Source: Rhynchopus sp. YZ270_cl-10 (lineage: Eukaryota > Euglenozoa > Diplonemea > Diplonemida > Diplonemidae). Taken from it: a stretch of 64,000 nt of DNA. The notes beneath the pieces are model-generated. The model was given only the letters and a program-made list of their open reading frames with translations. It had not been told where the DNA came from and did no database searches. Positions 41,072 through 50,946 of this stretch are shown piece by piece (position 1 is the first letter of the stretch; every line of letters starts with the position of its first letter). The position numbers and the translations under genes were made by a program. The DNA is taken from positions 992,001-1,056,000 of the forward strand of contig OZ037841.1 in the NCBI GenBank assembly GCA_964035575.1, read 5' to 3'.

Positions 41072-42439
41072 CATAGGGGGTGCTCCGTAAACAGGTTCCT
41101 TGTGGAACATTACCGAAAAGGAGTATTTTGTTCTTTTGAATATGCACGTGTGGTATATTCATCTTTTAGCTTTTATTTTTTTTCTTCTACTCAAAATAGT
41201 TTTTGTTCTCCTGAATCGAAGGTGTTTCTTTCAGGCAGAATTCGATAGTTACTAGGAAGATAACGTTTTTTTTTGAATTTAACTGTTCTTTTGATCAAGG
41301 TGACTAACCCCTTTTGCGGCTGAAGTTCATCTTGCAACCACTTTTTTCTTGCGTTATACAAAAGGAAGCAGGCTCCACGCGGTTTGAACGGGGTCTTGTT
41401 ATCACCCTTCCCACCTTGTTTGGTGCCTAGGGGTGACACGAAGAAGGCTACTGTTCATCTTAGTAAACGTTTCTATTTTGACCCCTTTTCTTTTGAGGCC
41501 AAAACGAGTAAAACTTTTTACTCATTTTCAAATAACCTTCTGCACCCCCTCTCACCAGACATTGGTAGCTATCTTTGGAGAATAGTATCATAGAAAAATC
41601 AGGATAAGGAAGTGCCCTGTTGACTTTTTTTGTCACGAAAAATCCCTTCTTTTTTTCTCTTGTTCTTCATCATCTTCCGAGCCTTTGCCATCCGGAAGTC
41701 AGGTTCTATTTCTTAGTTTTGCACTTCTTTTTTTCAAATCAGTTTTCTATTTCTTTCCAGATGTATATGTAGGAGAGTACAAATTCATCTTTCAAGTTTT
41801 CTTTCGTATTTTTTTTTTTGAAGAATTGGGTTTACAGTTTTTTAAACAATACCCCAAAAAAATGGACAAAATGCCGGGATTACAAACAAACAAACAAACC
41901 ATTTCTTTTGCGTCCTGCAACGCTTTGTCTGTACCGGGTCCAAAGTGGAGTTCATGGGCGTCTGACACTAATCCAATAATTTCAAAAAAAGAAAACATAA
42001 ATGGTGTGGTCGGAACCTAAATTCCCTGTACTTTTCCCGTACTTCTCCCTGGTTCCGACCACAACAACGAATAAATATTTTGAGAAATATAGTGGAGCGC
42101 ATCCTCAGAGGTGTGTCTACACTAATACGAAACCAAGATTTTCAAAAAAAAACAAAACAAAAACAAAAACAAAAACCACTTCATTAGCATATTCTCTCGC
42201 TTCTTACCATTCCCCATCTCTTCTCCCCCCTATATTTCTCAAATAGAACCGGTGGTCTATATCTGTGGTATATTTTAGTGTGTCTGTGTGCGCCACCGAC
42301 GTTCCAGCAACAAAAAAAGCCCACCCCCGCCTCTTTTTTTGATCAAGCCAACCCTCTCTCCTACCTCTATCAGAAATTAAATTTCTGCTATTCTTTTTTC
42401 AAATAAACCCCACCTCCAGGAAAAAAAAACAGAACAAAA

Positions 42440-44836
42440 ATGAACTCCACCGATACTGCTTTGCTTGCAAAGCTGGTTGGTGTGAAGGGACGTCCCTTTA
42501 ATACGACGCACAAGGACGTGACAGTACGGCACAATGTAACGGAGAGCGCATCGTCTGAGGACCTCCCAGGGGACAGCGCTTTTGCTGCTCTGTGCTATGC
42601 TTGGGCGGCTGATGTGTATGCACACCCTCAAGCAACAGCGCTTCTCAGCACCCCAGAGGAGAACACCTACCAGGGCGAGGGCGACTTCTTTGAGACCTTT
42701 TCGCGTTGTGTTGCTGGGTTTGCGGCAGCATTTCGCGCTCATATTGGAGACTCTGATGGTCGCCTGCCTTTACAATTGGTCAATGACTTCGGAAGACGCA
42801 GTTTATCCTTGAGAAGACAATGGGCCTGGAGCATCCCAAACACCACCGCCCTCGATGCCCTGCAGGAACTCTCCCCCCTTCTCGAGGTAGGCTCCGGTAC
42901 GGGATACTGGGCGAGCCTTCTGCACTCCCGCGGTGTCCCCATCACCGCGTATGACAGCAGCACCACATGGCTTCCAGAATTCAACACTTTTGAGGATGGC
43001 TCGCAATGTGCCGTACCCACAACCTATTTCACCTCTCTCCCTGGAGGACCCGAAGCGGCTGGGAAAGCAGAACACCAAGACAAAACTTTGGTACTGATGT
43101 GGCCCGATTTCATGGGGTCTGGAACGTTCGGGTTGGAAGCCTTGAAGCATTACAAAGGGAAGACCCTCGCTTTGGTGGGAGAATGGGCGGGGGCGACATA
43201 CGGGGTGTACGCGGAAGGATTGCAGCCTTCCGGACAGTCCTTTTCACCGCTCTGCCAACAGTACGTTGAACACCATTTTGAGCTGCTCCGTTGTGTCCCC
43301 CTCCCTAACTGGCCTCTCTGTGGAGACTCTCTGCGCATCTACCGTCGCAAAGAAGCTCCTATCACACCACCGCTCACTACGCTCCAATATTCTATCGAAG
43401 CAGGCCGTTATCTCATCAGCGCTTCTCCTCTTCCTGCACAAAGGGAACTTCTTGATGTGTCTCCAGTTCTCTCCGTTATTTCTAAAGAGGGCGTGACAGT
43501 GGCAGGAAGGGGGCAGAAGTATTTGGATATGTACGCATCAGTTCTGTCCTCTGAAGGGGGTCTCAACGCTTTTTATGGTGCATCCTTGCAGTGTCATGGT
43601 GATTGCAGCTGGTTGGAGGATGATGTGTATACCACTGTAACAAAAATTGATGCGTCGTTTGCGGATGGAGGTGAGAGGGCTCATGAGTTCCGCGAACTCC
43701 TGCAGGTTGTTTCTTGCTATCATTACAACGGATTTGGAGGGGTCGCAGTCAAGGATGATGTTGAAGTCATGTCGCTTCGTGTGTTCCCTTCTGTTTCCTA
43801 CTGCAACCACAGCTGTGCACCCAACGCCGCAGTCGCACCGAACAAAGGCACCCTCACTTCCACCATGGAAATCCCTGCATCCCACCCAATCACCATAAGC
43901 TATTTGGAGGACGACCTGATGCTGTCTTCTACCGAGAAGAGGAAGCAGTTTTTGAAGCATCGGTGGGGGTTCGACTGTGGGTGTACCCGGTGCACCGCAA
44001 ATGATACTCAAGAAGTGTTTTACTGTGATGGCCTAAAATTTGAGAAATTCGTGGCAAAGGAGTTTTGTTTTACGGATGAGGATGGGGATGCTGTGATGCT
44101 GTGCACCACCGAGAACGGCGAGATGTTCTATTCGATCAACGGAGAGGCGAGGCCCGCATCCCGACACATCCGATTCGAAGCGGACCAACGTGAGCTGTGG
44201 TTCCCCGACCTCGACCGTTGCGTGACCCTCCCAGACTCCAAATCCATCCCCGAGCTCTACACGCTCCTCTCCGACCTGGTCTCCACCTCGGCAGTTACCT
44301 ATGAAGGAATCCCTATGCGTCGTGGGTGTGGTCACTGCGGTTCTCCATTTTGTATTGAAATTTCCGAGAAAATGTTTTGCGCGGATTGTAAAAATGAAGT
44401 ATCGGATGTGACAGACACCACAGAAACAGCGAAAGGGCTGCTCGCAAAAGGGGCGGAGGAGTGGGGGGAGGAGGAGGTGCAGGATGCACTCCGTTTTAGC
44501 ATGCAACAGACCCGGCATTGGGTTGCGTTTGAACTGTTGAAAGGGTTGGTGGAGCGCTTTCCAGAGAGTCTTGCGTTGCGGATTGCGGTGTTTAAAAGAG
44601 CTGAAACGCTGGCAGGGTGGGACGGTGGTATCGCGGCAGTGCACGCTCTCCTTGCAGACCTGAGCGGCGCATGCGCAGAAGCAGCTTTCAAAGCGGGTGA
44701 AGAGGACCTTGCGACTGAGATGTTTAACAAACAGCACACACTGCGGGCACTGAACGAGGCGGTGGATCCACAGTGGGCTCATGTCGCAGCGTGTCAGCCG
44801 AATGCGCAGGTGTTGTCCTTCCTTTATAAGGATTGA
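42440..44836 (+). CDS. Fusion of a SAM methyltransferase-like domain and a SMYD-type SET domain
   Basis: A 798-residue protein. Residues about 120-330 look like a Rossmann methyltransferase: motif I LLEVGSGTGYWASLL (147-161), the next strand ITAYDSS, then KTLVLMWPDF and KTLALVGEWAG. Residues about 370-520 hold a SET core of the SMYD type: YCNHSCAPNA (454-463), the catalytic-region Tyr488 in ITISYLEDD, and post-SET Cys residues FDCGCTRC (511-518). The MYND finger that normally interrupts SMYD SET domains is not seen. A further four-Cys zinc motif lies at about 632-660 (CGHCGSPFC, FCADC). The C-terminus is helical, like the TPR tail of SMYD proteins. Predicted to methylate protein lysines; the first domain's substrate is unknown. 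One continuous frame, so the fusion is not an annotation artefact. Confidence 0.85.
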   Translation: MNSTDTALLAKLVGVKGRPFNTTHKDVTVRHNVTESASSEDLPGDSAFAALCYAWAADVYAHPQATALLSTPEENTYQGEGDFFETFSRCVAGFAAAFRAHIGDSDGRLPLQLVNDFGRRSLSLRRQWAWSIPNTTALDALQELSPLLEVGSGTGYWASLLHSRGVPITAYDSSTTWLPEFNTFEDGSQCAVPTTYFTSLPGGPEAAGKAEHQDKTLVLMWPDFMGSGTFGLEALKHYKGKTLALVGEWAGATYGVYAEGLQPSGQSFSPLCQQYVEHHFELLRCVPLPNWPLCGDSLRIYRRKEAPITPPLTTLQYSIEAGRYLISASPLPAQRELLDVSPVLSVISKEGVTVAGRGQKYLDMYASVLSSEGGLNAFYGASLQCHGDCSWLEDDVYTTVTKIDASFADGGERAHEFRELLQVVSCYHYNGFGGVAVKDDVEVMSLRVFPSVSYCNHSCAPNAAVAPNKGTLTSTMEIPASHPITISYLEDDLMLSSTEKRKQFLKHRWGFDCGCTRCTANDTQEVFYCDGLKFEKFVAKEFCFTDEDGDAVMLCTTENGEMFYSINGEARPASRHIRFEADQRELWFPDLDRCVTLPDSKSIPELYTLLSDLVSTSAVTYEGIPMRRGCGHCGSPFCIEISEKMFCADCKNEVSDVTDTTETAKGLLAKGAEEWGEEEVQDALRFSMQQTRHWVAFELLKGLVERFPESLALRIAVFKRAETLAGWDGGIAAVHALLADLSGACAEAAFKAGEEDLATEMFNKQHTLRALNEAVDPQWAHVAACQPNAQVLSFLYKD

Positions 44837-45352
44837 GAGAGAGAGAAGAATGAGTGTAGAAAGAGAAAGGGAAAGTAATGGGGCAATATCCCAGCAAATA
44901 AAAAAAAACAGGGGGGAAAAAATGTATCGTTTCGGCAGTGGGATACGGCACTGCAACGGATCTGTTCCGTGCTGGGGTGATGCCTGTGCTTAAGAAAGCC
45001 GTGGCATCCCAGTACACCATGTGTTGCTATTGTTTATCGATGTGTGTGCAGGCATAGATGTGTGCGAGAGGCACAATCATCTTTCAAGTTTTCTTTTTGT
45101 ATTTTATTTTTGTGTGCTTTCTTCGAATGGAAAGTATATGAAATTAGCTTTTTTGTTTTCTTCATTTCTTTTTTTTGGGTGGTGACATAGCTTTTATGGT
45201 AAAAATGGGTTTATCAAAATATCGGAAAATCATCAACAAAAACAAAATCGTACCTCACGTTACCACTTTACCTGCTGCTTTTCAACCAACCCATACCCAT
45301 CCCTTTCCTCACCACACCAATACAATAAGGAAAAGACTTTGGTTGCAAAAAT
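44837..45352. other. Gene-free stretch
   Basis: Purine-rich tail, one hairpin (45056-45084), then a C/A-rich leader with AG at 45327-45334. No gene. Confidence 0.6.
45056..45084 (+). repeat. Dispersed hairpin, GTGTGC variant
   Basis: AGATG/CATCT outer and TGTGC/GCACA inner stems, loop GAGAG. 220 bases after the SET gene stop. Confidence 0.7.
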
Positions 45353-46309
45353 ATGGATTTGACTATTGAGTGGAACGGAGTGAAGCATGCGGTCGAGCTG
45401 GGTGAGGATGACACACCTGCGGTGATGCGTCGGAAGGTCGCGTCTGCAGTGGGGTTGCCTGAAGACGGCTTTGCGATGAATTTCGGAGGGGAGCTGATGG
45501 GCGACAGATGCGATATGACGCAGCTGAGTGCTGGGGACGAGGTTGTTTTGACGAGGGTGAAGAAGTTCGAGGCCAGAGCAGCACTTCATGCGTTGGGTGA
45601 GACCGACATCACGACAGAGAGGCTGAGGAGTGTGCGGGATCCCGAGGTGGCGTGTTTGTTTCTGCAGGCGGATGTTGTGACGGTGATTCCTGATTTCTTC
45701 TTGTGGAACACATCGTTGGCGAGTCTTGATCTGAGTGCCGAGTCTGTTGTGACTCAAATTGGCCACAACTTTCTTCACAGCTGTCGATCATTGACAAGCA
45801 TCGACCTCTCTGGGTGGATCCACGTTACACAACTTGGAATGAGATTCCTTTCTGGATGCATTTCTTTGCCCTCACTGGACTTGACAGCGCTGAGCCGTGT
45901 TACAGAAATTGAGCGTGGCTTCCTTGAAGGATGCACGGCTTTGTGTTCACTGGACTTAACACCACTTATCAGTGTTACACAACTTAGGTACGGCTTCCTT
46001 GAAGGATGCACTGCCTTGTGTTCACTGGAATTACCACCAATAAACAGTGTCACCCAAATTGGGTACAACTTCATTCGTGGGTGCAGTGCTTTGCGTACAC
46101 TGGACTTATCACCATTGCGCAATGTCACACACGTTGGTAATTTCTTTCTTTCTCGATGCACTTCGTTGAAGAGCATCTATCTCTCCGGCTGCAGCGAGGT
46201 TGTGTCAAAGAAATTGACGAAAAAGCTGAAAACGTTTGTGGTTGAATCCCGTCCGAAACGCAGCAGAGACGAACCACCGGAAGAATCCCGCAAGCGACAG
46301 AGGCACTAA
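45353..46309 (+). CDS. Ubiquitin-like domain + BspA-like leucine-rich repeats
   Basis: A 318-residue protein. Residues 1-70 look ubiquitin-like: MDLTIEWNGVKHAVEL, a helix TPAVMRRKVASAVGL, MNFGGELMGD and SAGDEVVLTRV. Residues about 110-290 carry seven leucine-rich repeats of the BspA-like type, with the pattern FLxGCtaLcsLDLtpL followed by VTqIG. The tail is basic and may target the nucleus (RPKRSRDEPPEESRKRQRH). Probably an intracellular adaptor; BspA-like repeats are common in protists. Same N-terminal layout as the ankyrin protein at 16953. Confidence 0.85.
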   Translation: MDLTIEWNGVKHAVELGEDDTPAVMRRKVASAVGLPEDGFAMNFGGELMGDRCDMTQLSAGDEVVLTRVKKFEARAALHALGETDITTERLRSVRDPEVACLFLQADVVTVIPDFFLWNTSLASLDLSAESVVTQIGHNFLHSCRSLTSIDLSGWIHVTQLGMRFLSGCISLPSLDLTALSRVTEIERGFLEGCTALCSLDLTPLISVTQLRYGFLEGCTALCSLELPPINSVTQIGYNFIRGCSALRTLDLSPLRNVTHVGNFFLSRCTSLKSIYLSGCSEVVSKKLTKKLKTFVVESRPKRSRDEPPEESRKRQRH

Positions 46310-47533
46310 GAGCGACGCCGTTGACGCCGCCAGCTGCGCACTGAGACCTCGAAGCTGCACGACTTCACGCCCTCACAGTCCACTCCTCGCGCAAGTATTG
46401 CGGGCAACAGCTGGAACGCTGCAGCGGCTGCGGACAGGAGTGTCTTATGCGACGGCGACCAGGCGGCTGGCCATCATGTTACGAGAGGGCTGACAACATG
46501 AAACAATAAACTCGCGTTTTCTTTTATCGAACAGATTTTATTCTCCGCACCGCAAAACATAAGCAACATTGTGGTTCCTCTTTAGGTAGAGTTCGTGTGG
46601 TCTCTTGTTGGATAGAGTACTAGATGCTCAAATGCCTTTTTTTTTTGTGTGTTTTCTCTGTGCTGTTCGCACTCTTTTTTAGCTCTCCTCGTTACATGGA
46701 TACAATGTTTTTCTTCGTTCAATTTGGTTGCTTCGTTACATTGAACACAAATGAGTTTGTACTTATGGGTCCTTCGTAGGTGGAGGTCTTGTGGTCTCCT
46801 GTTGGATAGAGTAGAGTACCTGGCTCGTGTGTTTTTCTTGTTTCTTATGATCTCTGCTGCGCTCGGCGTGGCGCTCTTCTGATACCTCCCTATTGGGGCG
46901 TGCATGCATGCTTCTTTTGCTCTCTGCACACAGCCATCCGTCGGCTTGTAGCTCTTCTTACGCTTCTCTTGTCTTTGTCATAAATCAGAATACTACGCAA
47001 AACGTCTAACCTTCCAAAACCTCTGCTATTTGTTAGCATTCTTCCCCTAGGTTTCGCGAAAAAAAAACTAAGGGAAGAATGCCCCATGTATTGGAAACAA
47101 GACGACAAACACAGGTGCAGGGTGGTTCCGTTCCTGATACCTTGTGTTTCTCCCAAAAAACGAAAAGCGTTGTGTATGAAGTTTTGAATGAAAAATAAAA
47201 TTTGCATTTTGGAGTCCATATTTTCCCCCCCTTTTTCCTTTTTTCCCTTTGGCTTTGTGCGCCGTCTTATTGGCTTGAATGAGTCATTCGCTTATCCTGA
47301 AGCTGTGTTTGCAGCGTCCACAAGCAGAGCGCCTTACCCCCTTCATCCTCACAGCGGCAACATCGGAGGTAACACACAGATTGCTACTGAATCACCACCT
47401 CCCGCAAAACCGGGTATCTGCGACCCCCGACACACGGTCAACCCTCATGACCGACACCATACCCCATACCCCATACACCCCACCTTTCACCCTCCACAGC
47501 ATTTCCCCCCCAAAACACCTCTGATACTCTCAT
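46310..47533. other. Gene-free stretch with a Cys-rich open segment
   Basis: 46345-46512 is GC-rich and open in a different frame from the LRR gene, reading KYCGQQLERCSGCGQECL, but has no ATG upstream. Further on, TGTGGTCTCYTGTTGGATAG occurs twice (about 46598 and 46792). The last 300 bp are a pyrimidine-rich leader. Confidence 0.5.
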
Positions 47534-50446
47534 ATGGCCTCCTCCGGTCGCGTTCGTGTCTTGGTACGTGCTCGCCCTACATTACCTAGGGAGGTCCAAG
47601 ACGGTGCTGTTGTGACCTGCATCGGGGTCGATTCTGCTGCAGGCAAGGTATACCTCCACCGCGGGGAGGGAAATGTCATTGTGGATGACGGGGTGGCTGA
47701 TACGGCCACAGCCACCACTTCCGGACCACTCCCAGAGTTTCGCTTCCACAAAGCCCTCAGGGGCGACTGCACCGAACATGATGTATATGATGGAGCCGTA
47801 GAGAGTGCTGTTCAGTCCTTCCGTTCTGGATACAATACTACGATCTTCGCGTATGGTCAATCCGGGTCTGGCAAGACGCATACTATTACGCATTTAACGA
47901 AGTTCATTTTGAAGGATATTTGCGAGGATGATGACGCAGATTTAAGCATCTCAGTGTTCCAAATATATCAAGAGGTGTTAACAGATTTGACACAGCAAGG
48001 TACACCGAAGGTAGTGTTGAAAGGTAATGGCGATGGGGTGGTGGTAGAGGGGGCGGAGCAGGTGGAGTTTAGTAGTGCGAAGGGTGCGTCTGATGTGATA
48101 CGCAAAGCAATGACACGGCGTGCAGTAGGGGCAACAGATTTGAATGATGTGAGCAGCCGTTCTCATCTTATTATTCAAATTTGTTGCAATGGTGCGAAGT
48201 TGAATCTGGTAGACCTTGCAGGGAGTGAGCGGGTTAAACAATCTAATGCAAGTGGTCTCCGCTTAGATGAGGCGAAGGCAATCAACTCATCGCTCTTTGC
48301 TTTAATCAACGTTGTACGTTCCCTTGCAGAACCCTCCAGGCAATCCCAAATCATTCCGTATCGTGACTCAAAATTGACGTATCTCCTGAAAGACAGCTTA
48401 GGAGGCGACTGTGTGACAGTTCTCATCGCAACCATTAGCCCTTCTCAGGAGTCTTCCAGCGAAACCCATGGTACCCTAAAATTCGCGACAGCATGCGGTG
48501 CGATTGTAAACACCCCTTTGCGTAGAGAGCCGCCGAAGAAAGAAAAAAAAGCGCCTCCCCCTCCAAAGCTTATTGCACCGTGGAAAGGGGTCGTCACGAA
48601 GACCTCCCGCAGTACCGTTTCAACAAAAAGCGGGAAGGTCAGTCTCCTCCACCCATCAAATCCACGCAAGGACGAATCTGTCATCTTCCTTCTCCATGGC
48701 TGCCCCTCTGAAGGGGCGTCCTTCATAGAGTGGTTTCCGGTACTGCAGTATTGTGGGCTGTTTCCTGTGGCAATCGATATGCCAGGGTTTGGAGAGTCAT
48801 CAGGAGAACCTCATAGGTCACGTAGCGAGTATAATTTGGATGCAGGAGGTCCAGTAGAAGTGTTGCTCTGTGTGATGAAGAGTCTTTCGGTGAAAACGGC
48901 GCATCTCATGGGGTATGATTGGGGTGCGGGGATTGCGTTGTCTGCAGCGTTGGCGCATCCATTACGGTTCAAGTCAGTTATTTCTATTATGCCATCTTTT
49001 GCAGAGCAAAAACCAGCAGAGCTCTCCCGCCTTCGCCCCACAACGCTTATTCTTTGGGTAGAAACCGACCAATTCCACCCCTGGAAAAAATGGCGCTCCT
49101 TAGCGAAAAGCATCCCCGGAGGGACTGTCTACACTACAAAAAAGAATGGGGGTTTTGTGACGTCCTTTGCCTCGGAGGTTTGCAAATTTGTGACCGGGAG
49201 TTCTCCGTTGGAGAGAACTGCGGAGGTGGGGTCTGCTCAGGTTACGAAGGGGAAAACTACTAAAGGAGAGGACATAAAGGTGGTGAATAGGGTTATATTG
49301 AAGACAGATGTAGGGAGCACCGTTGCAACCGAAATGGCGAAGCAAAACAGCGCGGATGGTGCCACTGCAGACGTCACCGCCGTATCCGCCTTCACCTCCT
49401 GGTATACCAGTCTGTCTTCCTCCGAGGTGTCGGATATCTTCAAACACTGTGCACTCACCGCAACCCCATCCTCTCGCACTGCGCTCAAACTCTTTTCTTC
49501 CCTCCCCACCCTCTCCCCAGAGAGCGTTGGAGACGGTACAGCACTATGTGCTTTAGGCATTTGGACCGCTCCGGCGAATAGAGATGTCCTCGAGGCGTCC
49601 CCTCGGTATTTCCCTGGACGGTCGGTGCTGGCCCCGGTGTCGTCGCTGTGTGTGGACCATAGTAAGAGAAATTATATGAAGGTGATAAAAGGAGGGAACC
49701 GGAAGGCCTATGTGACGCACCATGCGAGGATCCGCTCTGTGCTGCCCGAGGTGTATCAGATTGAGGTGGAAGCAGACAATGGGGTGGTGGTGGTGGAGGT
49801 GGCGCACCGTGCAGTTCATCTGTTGAACCAACCACACATCTTTGCGCAGAAGAACGGGAAATACCTCTTCGAAGACGGTCTACGCGGTGCATATGAGAGC
49901 TCCGTGGTTCGCGGAAAACTCTTTGAAATTGCATTGCTTTTGGCTCCTACTATTGCAAAAATTGACTTTGCCTCGGACACATGCTCCACACAACAACGGA
50001 AATGCATCACTATTATCCGAAATGCGTTAAACTGCACCACCTTTGCCGGAGGGGTGGACCGGGACAGAATAGGGCGTACAGATGACATAGGACGTCTCGC
50101 CTGCTTCGGGCAGGTGCAGTGCCACGGAGGGTCGTCGTTGTTGGCGTTCTTTTTGCTTCCGTTTGCGACCGCATTGGGGTTGGATCTAAAGTACCGTGGT
50201 GGGTATACCTTCGGCCCAGGGCATGACGGAGGTACAGAGATATCAGACACCGTGGAGGCGCATCAATGGTTGGAGGTGACCCTGCGTCCGTCGTGTGAGT
50301 CGGTGGTGGCAGACTTCTTTCTTAATATGATTGCAGTGCCGACGTCAGACGCATATCAGAACATGATGTACCCGAATGGCCGCCACATCATACAGACCAC
50401 AGCAGCCCCGCTGTGCGACACTGATGTAGGCAGTATGGAGTTCTGA
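47534..50446 (+). CDS. Kinesin motor fused to an alpha/beta hydrolase and a transglutaminase-like domain
   Basis: A 970-residue protein in one frame. Residues 1-340 are a kinesin motor: P-loop GQSGSGKT (108-115), switch I NDVSSRSH (204-211), switch II LVDLAGSE (225-232). There is no long coiled coil after it, only a Pro/Lys linker (KEKKAPPPPK). Residues about 375-590 are an alpha/beta hydrolase of the epoxide-hydrolase/dehalogenase type: oxyanion motif HGCP (388-391), DMPGFGESS, and nucleophile elbow GYDWG with Asp462. Residues about 690-950 end in a transglutaminase/EDR1-like block, with candidate triad Cys863 (QCHGGSS), His910 (HQWLEV) and Asp927 (VVADFF). A microtubule motor carrying enzyme cargo would be the simplest reading. 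Motor call is certain; the others are by motif. Confidence 0.88.
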   Translation: MASSGRVRVLVRARPTLPREVQDGAVVTCIGVDSAAGKVYLHRGEGNVIVDDGVADTATATTSGPLPEFRFHKALRGDCTEHDVYDGAVESAVQSFRSGYNTTIFAYGQSGSGKTHTITHLTKFILKDICEDDDADLSISVFQIYQEVLTDLTQQGTPKVVLKGNGDGVVVEGAEQVEFSSAKGASDVIRKAMTRRAVGATDLNDVSSRSHLIIQICCNGAKLNLVDLAGSERVKQSNASGLRLDEAKAINSSLFALINVVRSLAEPSRQSQIIPYRDSKLTYLLKDSLGGDCVTVLIATISPSQESSSETHGTLKFATACGAIVNTPLRREPPKKEKKAPPPPKLIAPWKGVVTKTSRSTVSTKSGKVSLLHPSNPRKDESVIFLLHGCPSEGASFIEWFPVLQYCGLFPVAIDMPGFGESSGEPHRSRSEYNLDAGGPVEVLLCVMKSLSVKTAHLMGYDWGAGIALSAALAHPLRFKSVISIMPSFAEQKPAELSRLRPTTLILWVETDQFHPWKKWRSLAKSIPGGTVYTTKKNGGFVTSFASEVCKFVTGSSPLERTAEVGSAQVTKGKTTKGEDIKVVNRVILKTDVGSTVATEMAKQNSADGATADVTAVSAFTSWYTSLSSSEVSDIFKHCALTATPSSRTALKLFSSLPTLSPESVGDGTALCALGIWTAPANRDVLEASPRYFPGRSVLAPVSSLCVDHSKRNYMKVIKGGNRKAYVTHHARIRSVLPEVYQIEVEADNGVVVVEVAHRAVHLLNQPHIFAQKNGKYLFEDGLRGAYESSVVRGKLFEIALLLAPTIAKIDFASDTCSTQQRKCITIIRNALNCTTFAGGVDRDRIGRTDDIGRLACFGQVQCHGGSSLLAFFLLPFATALGLDLKYRGGYTFGPGHDGGTEISDTVEAHQWLEVTLRPSCESVVADFFLNMIAVPTSDAYQNMMYPNGRHIIQTTAAPLCDTDVGSMEF

Positions 50447-50458
50447 GATGGGAGGAGG

Positions 50459-50530
50459 GTCCCACGGTGCATCGGTCATTGTACCAAAAGGTACACGGTT
50501 CATGAGAGGGCTTTTGTGTTTCAAGTCAAC
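50459..50530 (+). repeat. GTACC-type repeat
   Basis: CCCACGGTGCATCGGTCATT, GTACCAAAAGGTACACGG, ATGAGAGGGCTTTTGTG, TTTCAAGTCAAC. Starts 13 bases after the kinesin stop, so it lies in the 3' UTR. Confidence 0.75.
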
Positions 50531-50611
50531 TTTGTTTCTTCACATTTCTGTTCATTCTTCCCGTGCCTTCGCTGCAGAGATGTATTTGTTCTTTTTGTTT
50601 TTTTCCCCTCA

Positions 50612-50644
50612 AGGTAACATACACGAGAGGCTTAGGTTCATCTT
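50612..50644 (+). repeat. Dispersed ACGAGAG hairpin, weak stem
   Basis: AAGGTAACATACACGAGAGG then CTTAGGTTCATCTT. The inner stem is lost; the loop and tail are kept. Tail ends in CATTCTCGCAG. Confidence 0.6.
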
Positions 50645-50842
50645 ACAAACTTTTCTTCTTTTGCCCCTCATTCTCGCAGAAGATGCACTACACATCACAT
50701 TGCTAACTGTTTTTTTTTGTGTTGTTCCTGCGACATCTAGCTCTTTCTGCAAGCCCACCTTCCGTCAAGTCACGAAAAACATAAAATTGCCCTTGTGTTG
50801 ATCCAATCCGTTTCAAAGAGATCTGTGAAATGTTAACCACGA

Positions 50843-50946
50843 AAATGGATTGTATGACTGCATGGTTGGGGGGGTACCCAACGGTGCACCTCTCTCATTT
50901 ACCAAAGGTACACTGTTCACGAGAGTGCTTTTGTCAAGTCAACTTT
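50843..50946 (+). repeat. GTACC-type repeat, full-length copy
   Basis: GAAAATGGATTGTATGACTG, CATGGTTGGGGGGGTACCC, ACCAAAGGTACACTGTTCAC, GAGAGTGCTTTTGTCAAGTC. One of the longest copies. Confidence 0.75.

Larger units (their letters stand above)
33608..42439. other. 8.8-kb gene desert made of small repeats
   Basis: No gene supported. Contains hairpins, two GTACC-type repeats, a 981-bp element with 6-bp duplication, a 618-bp hAT-like element, a CACCTG foldback, a (CA)n run (about 35610-35641), and a poly-A/poly-T rich palindromic stretch (37660-38140). Confidence 0.6.
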
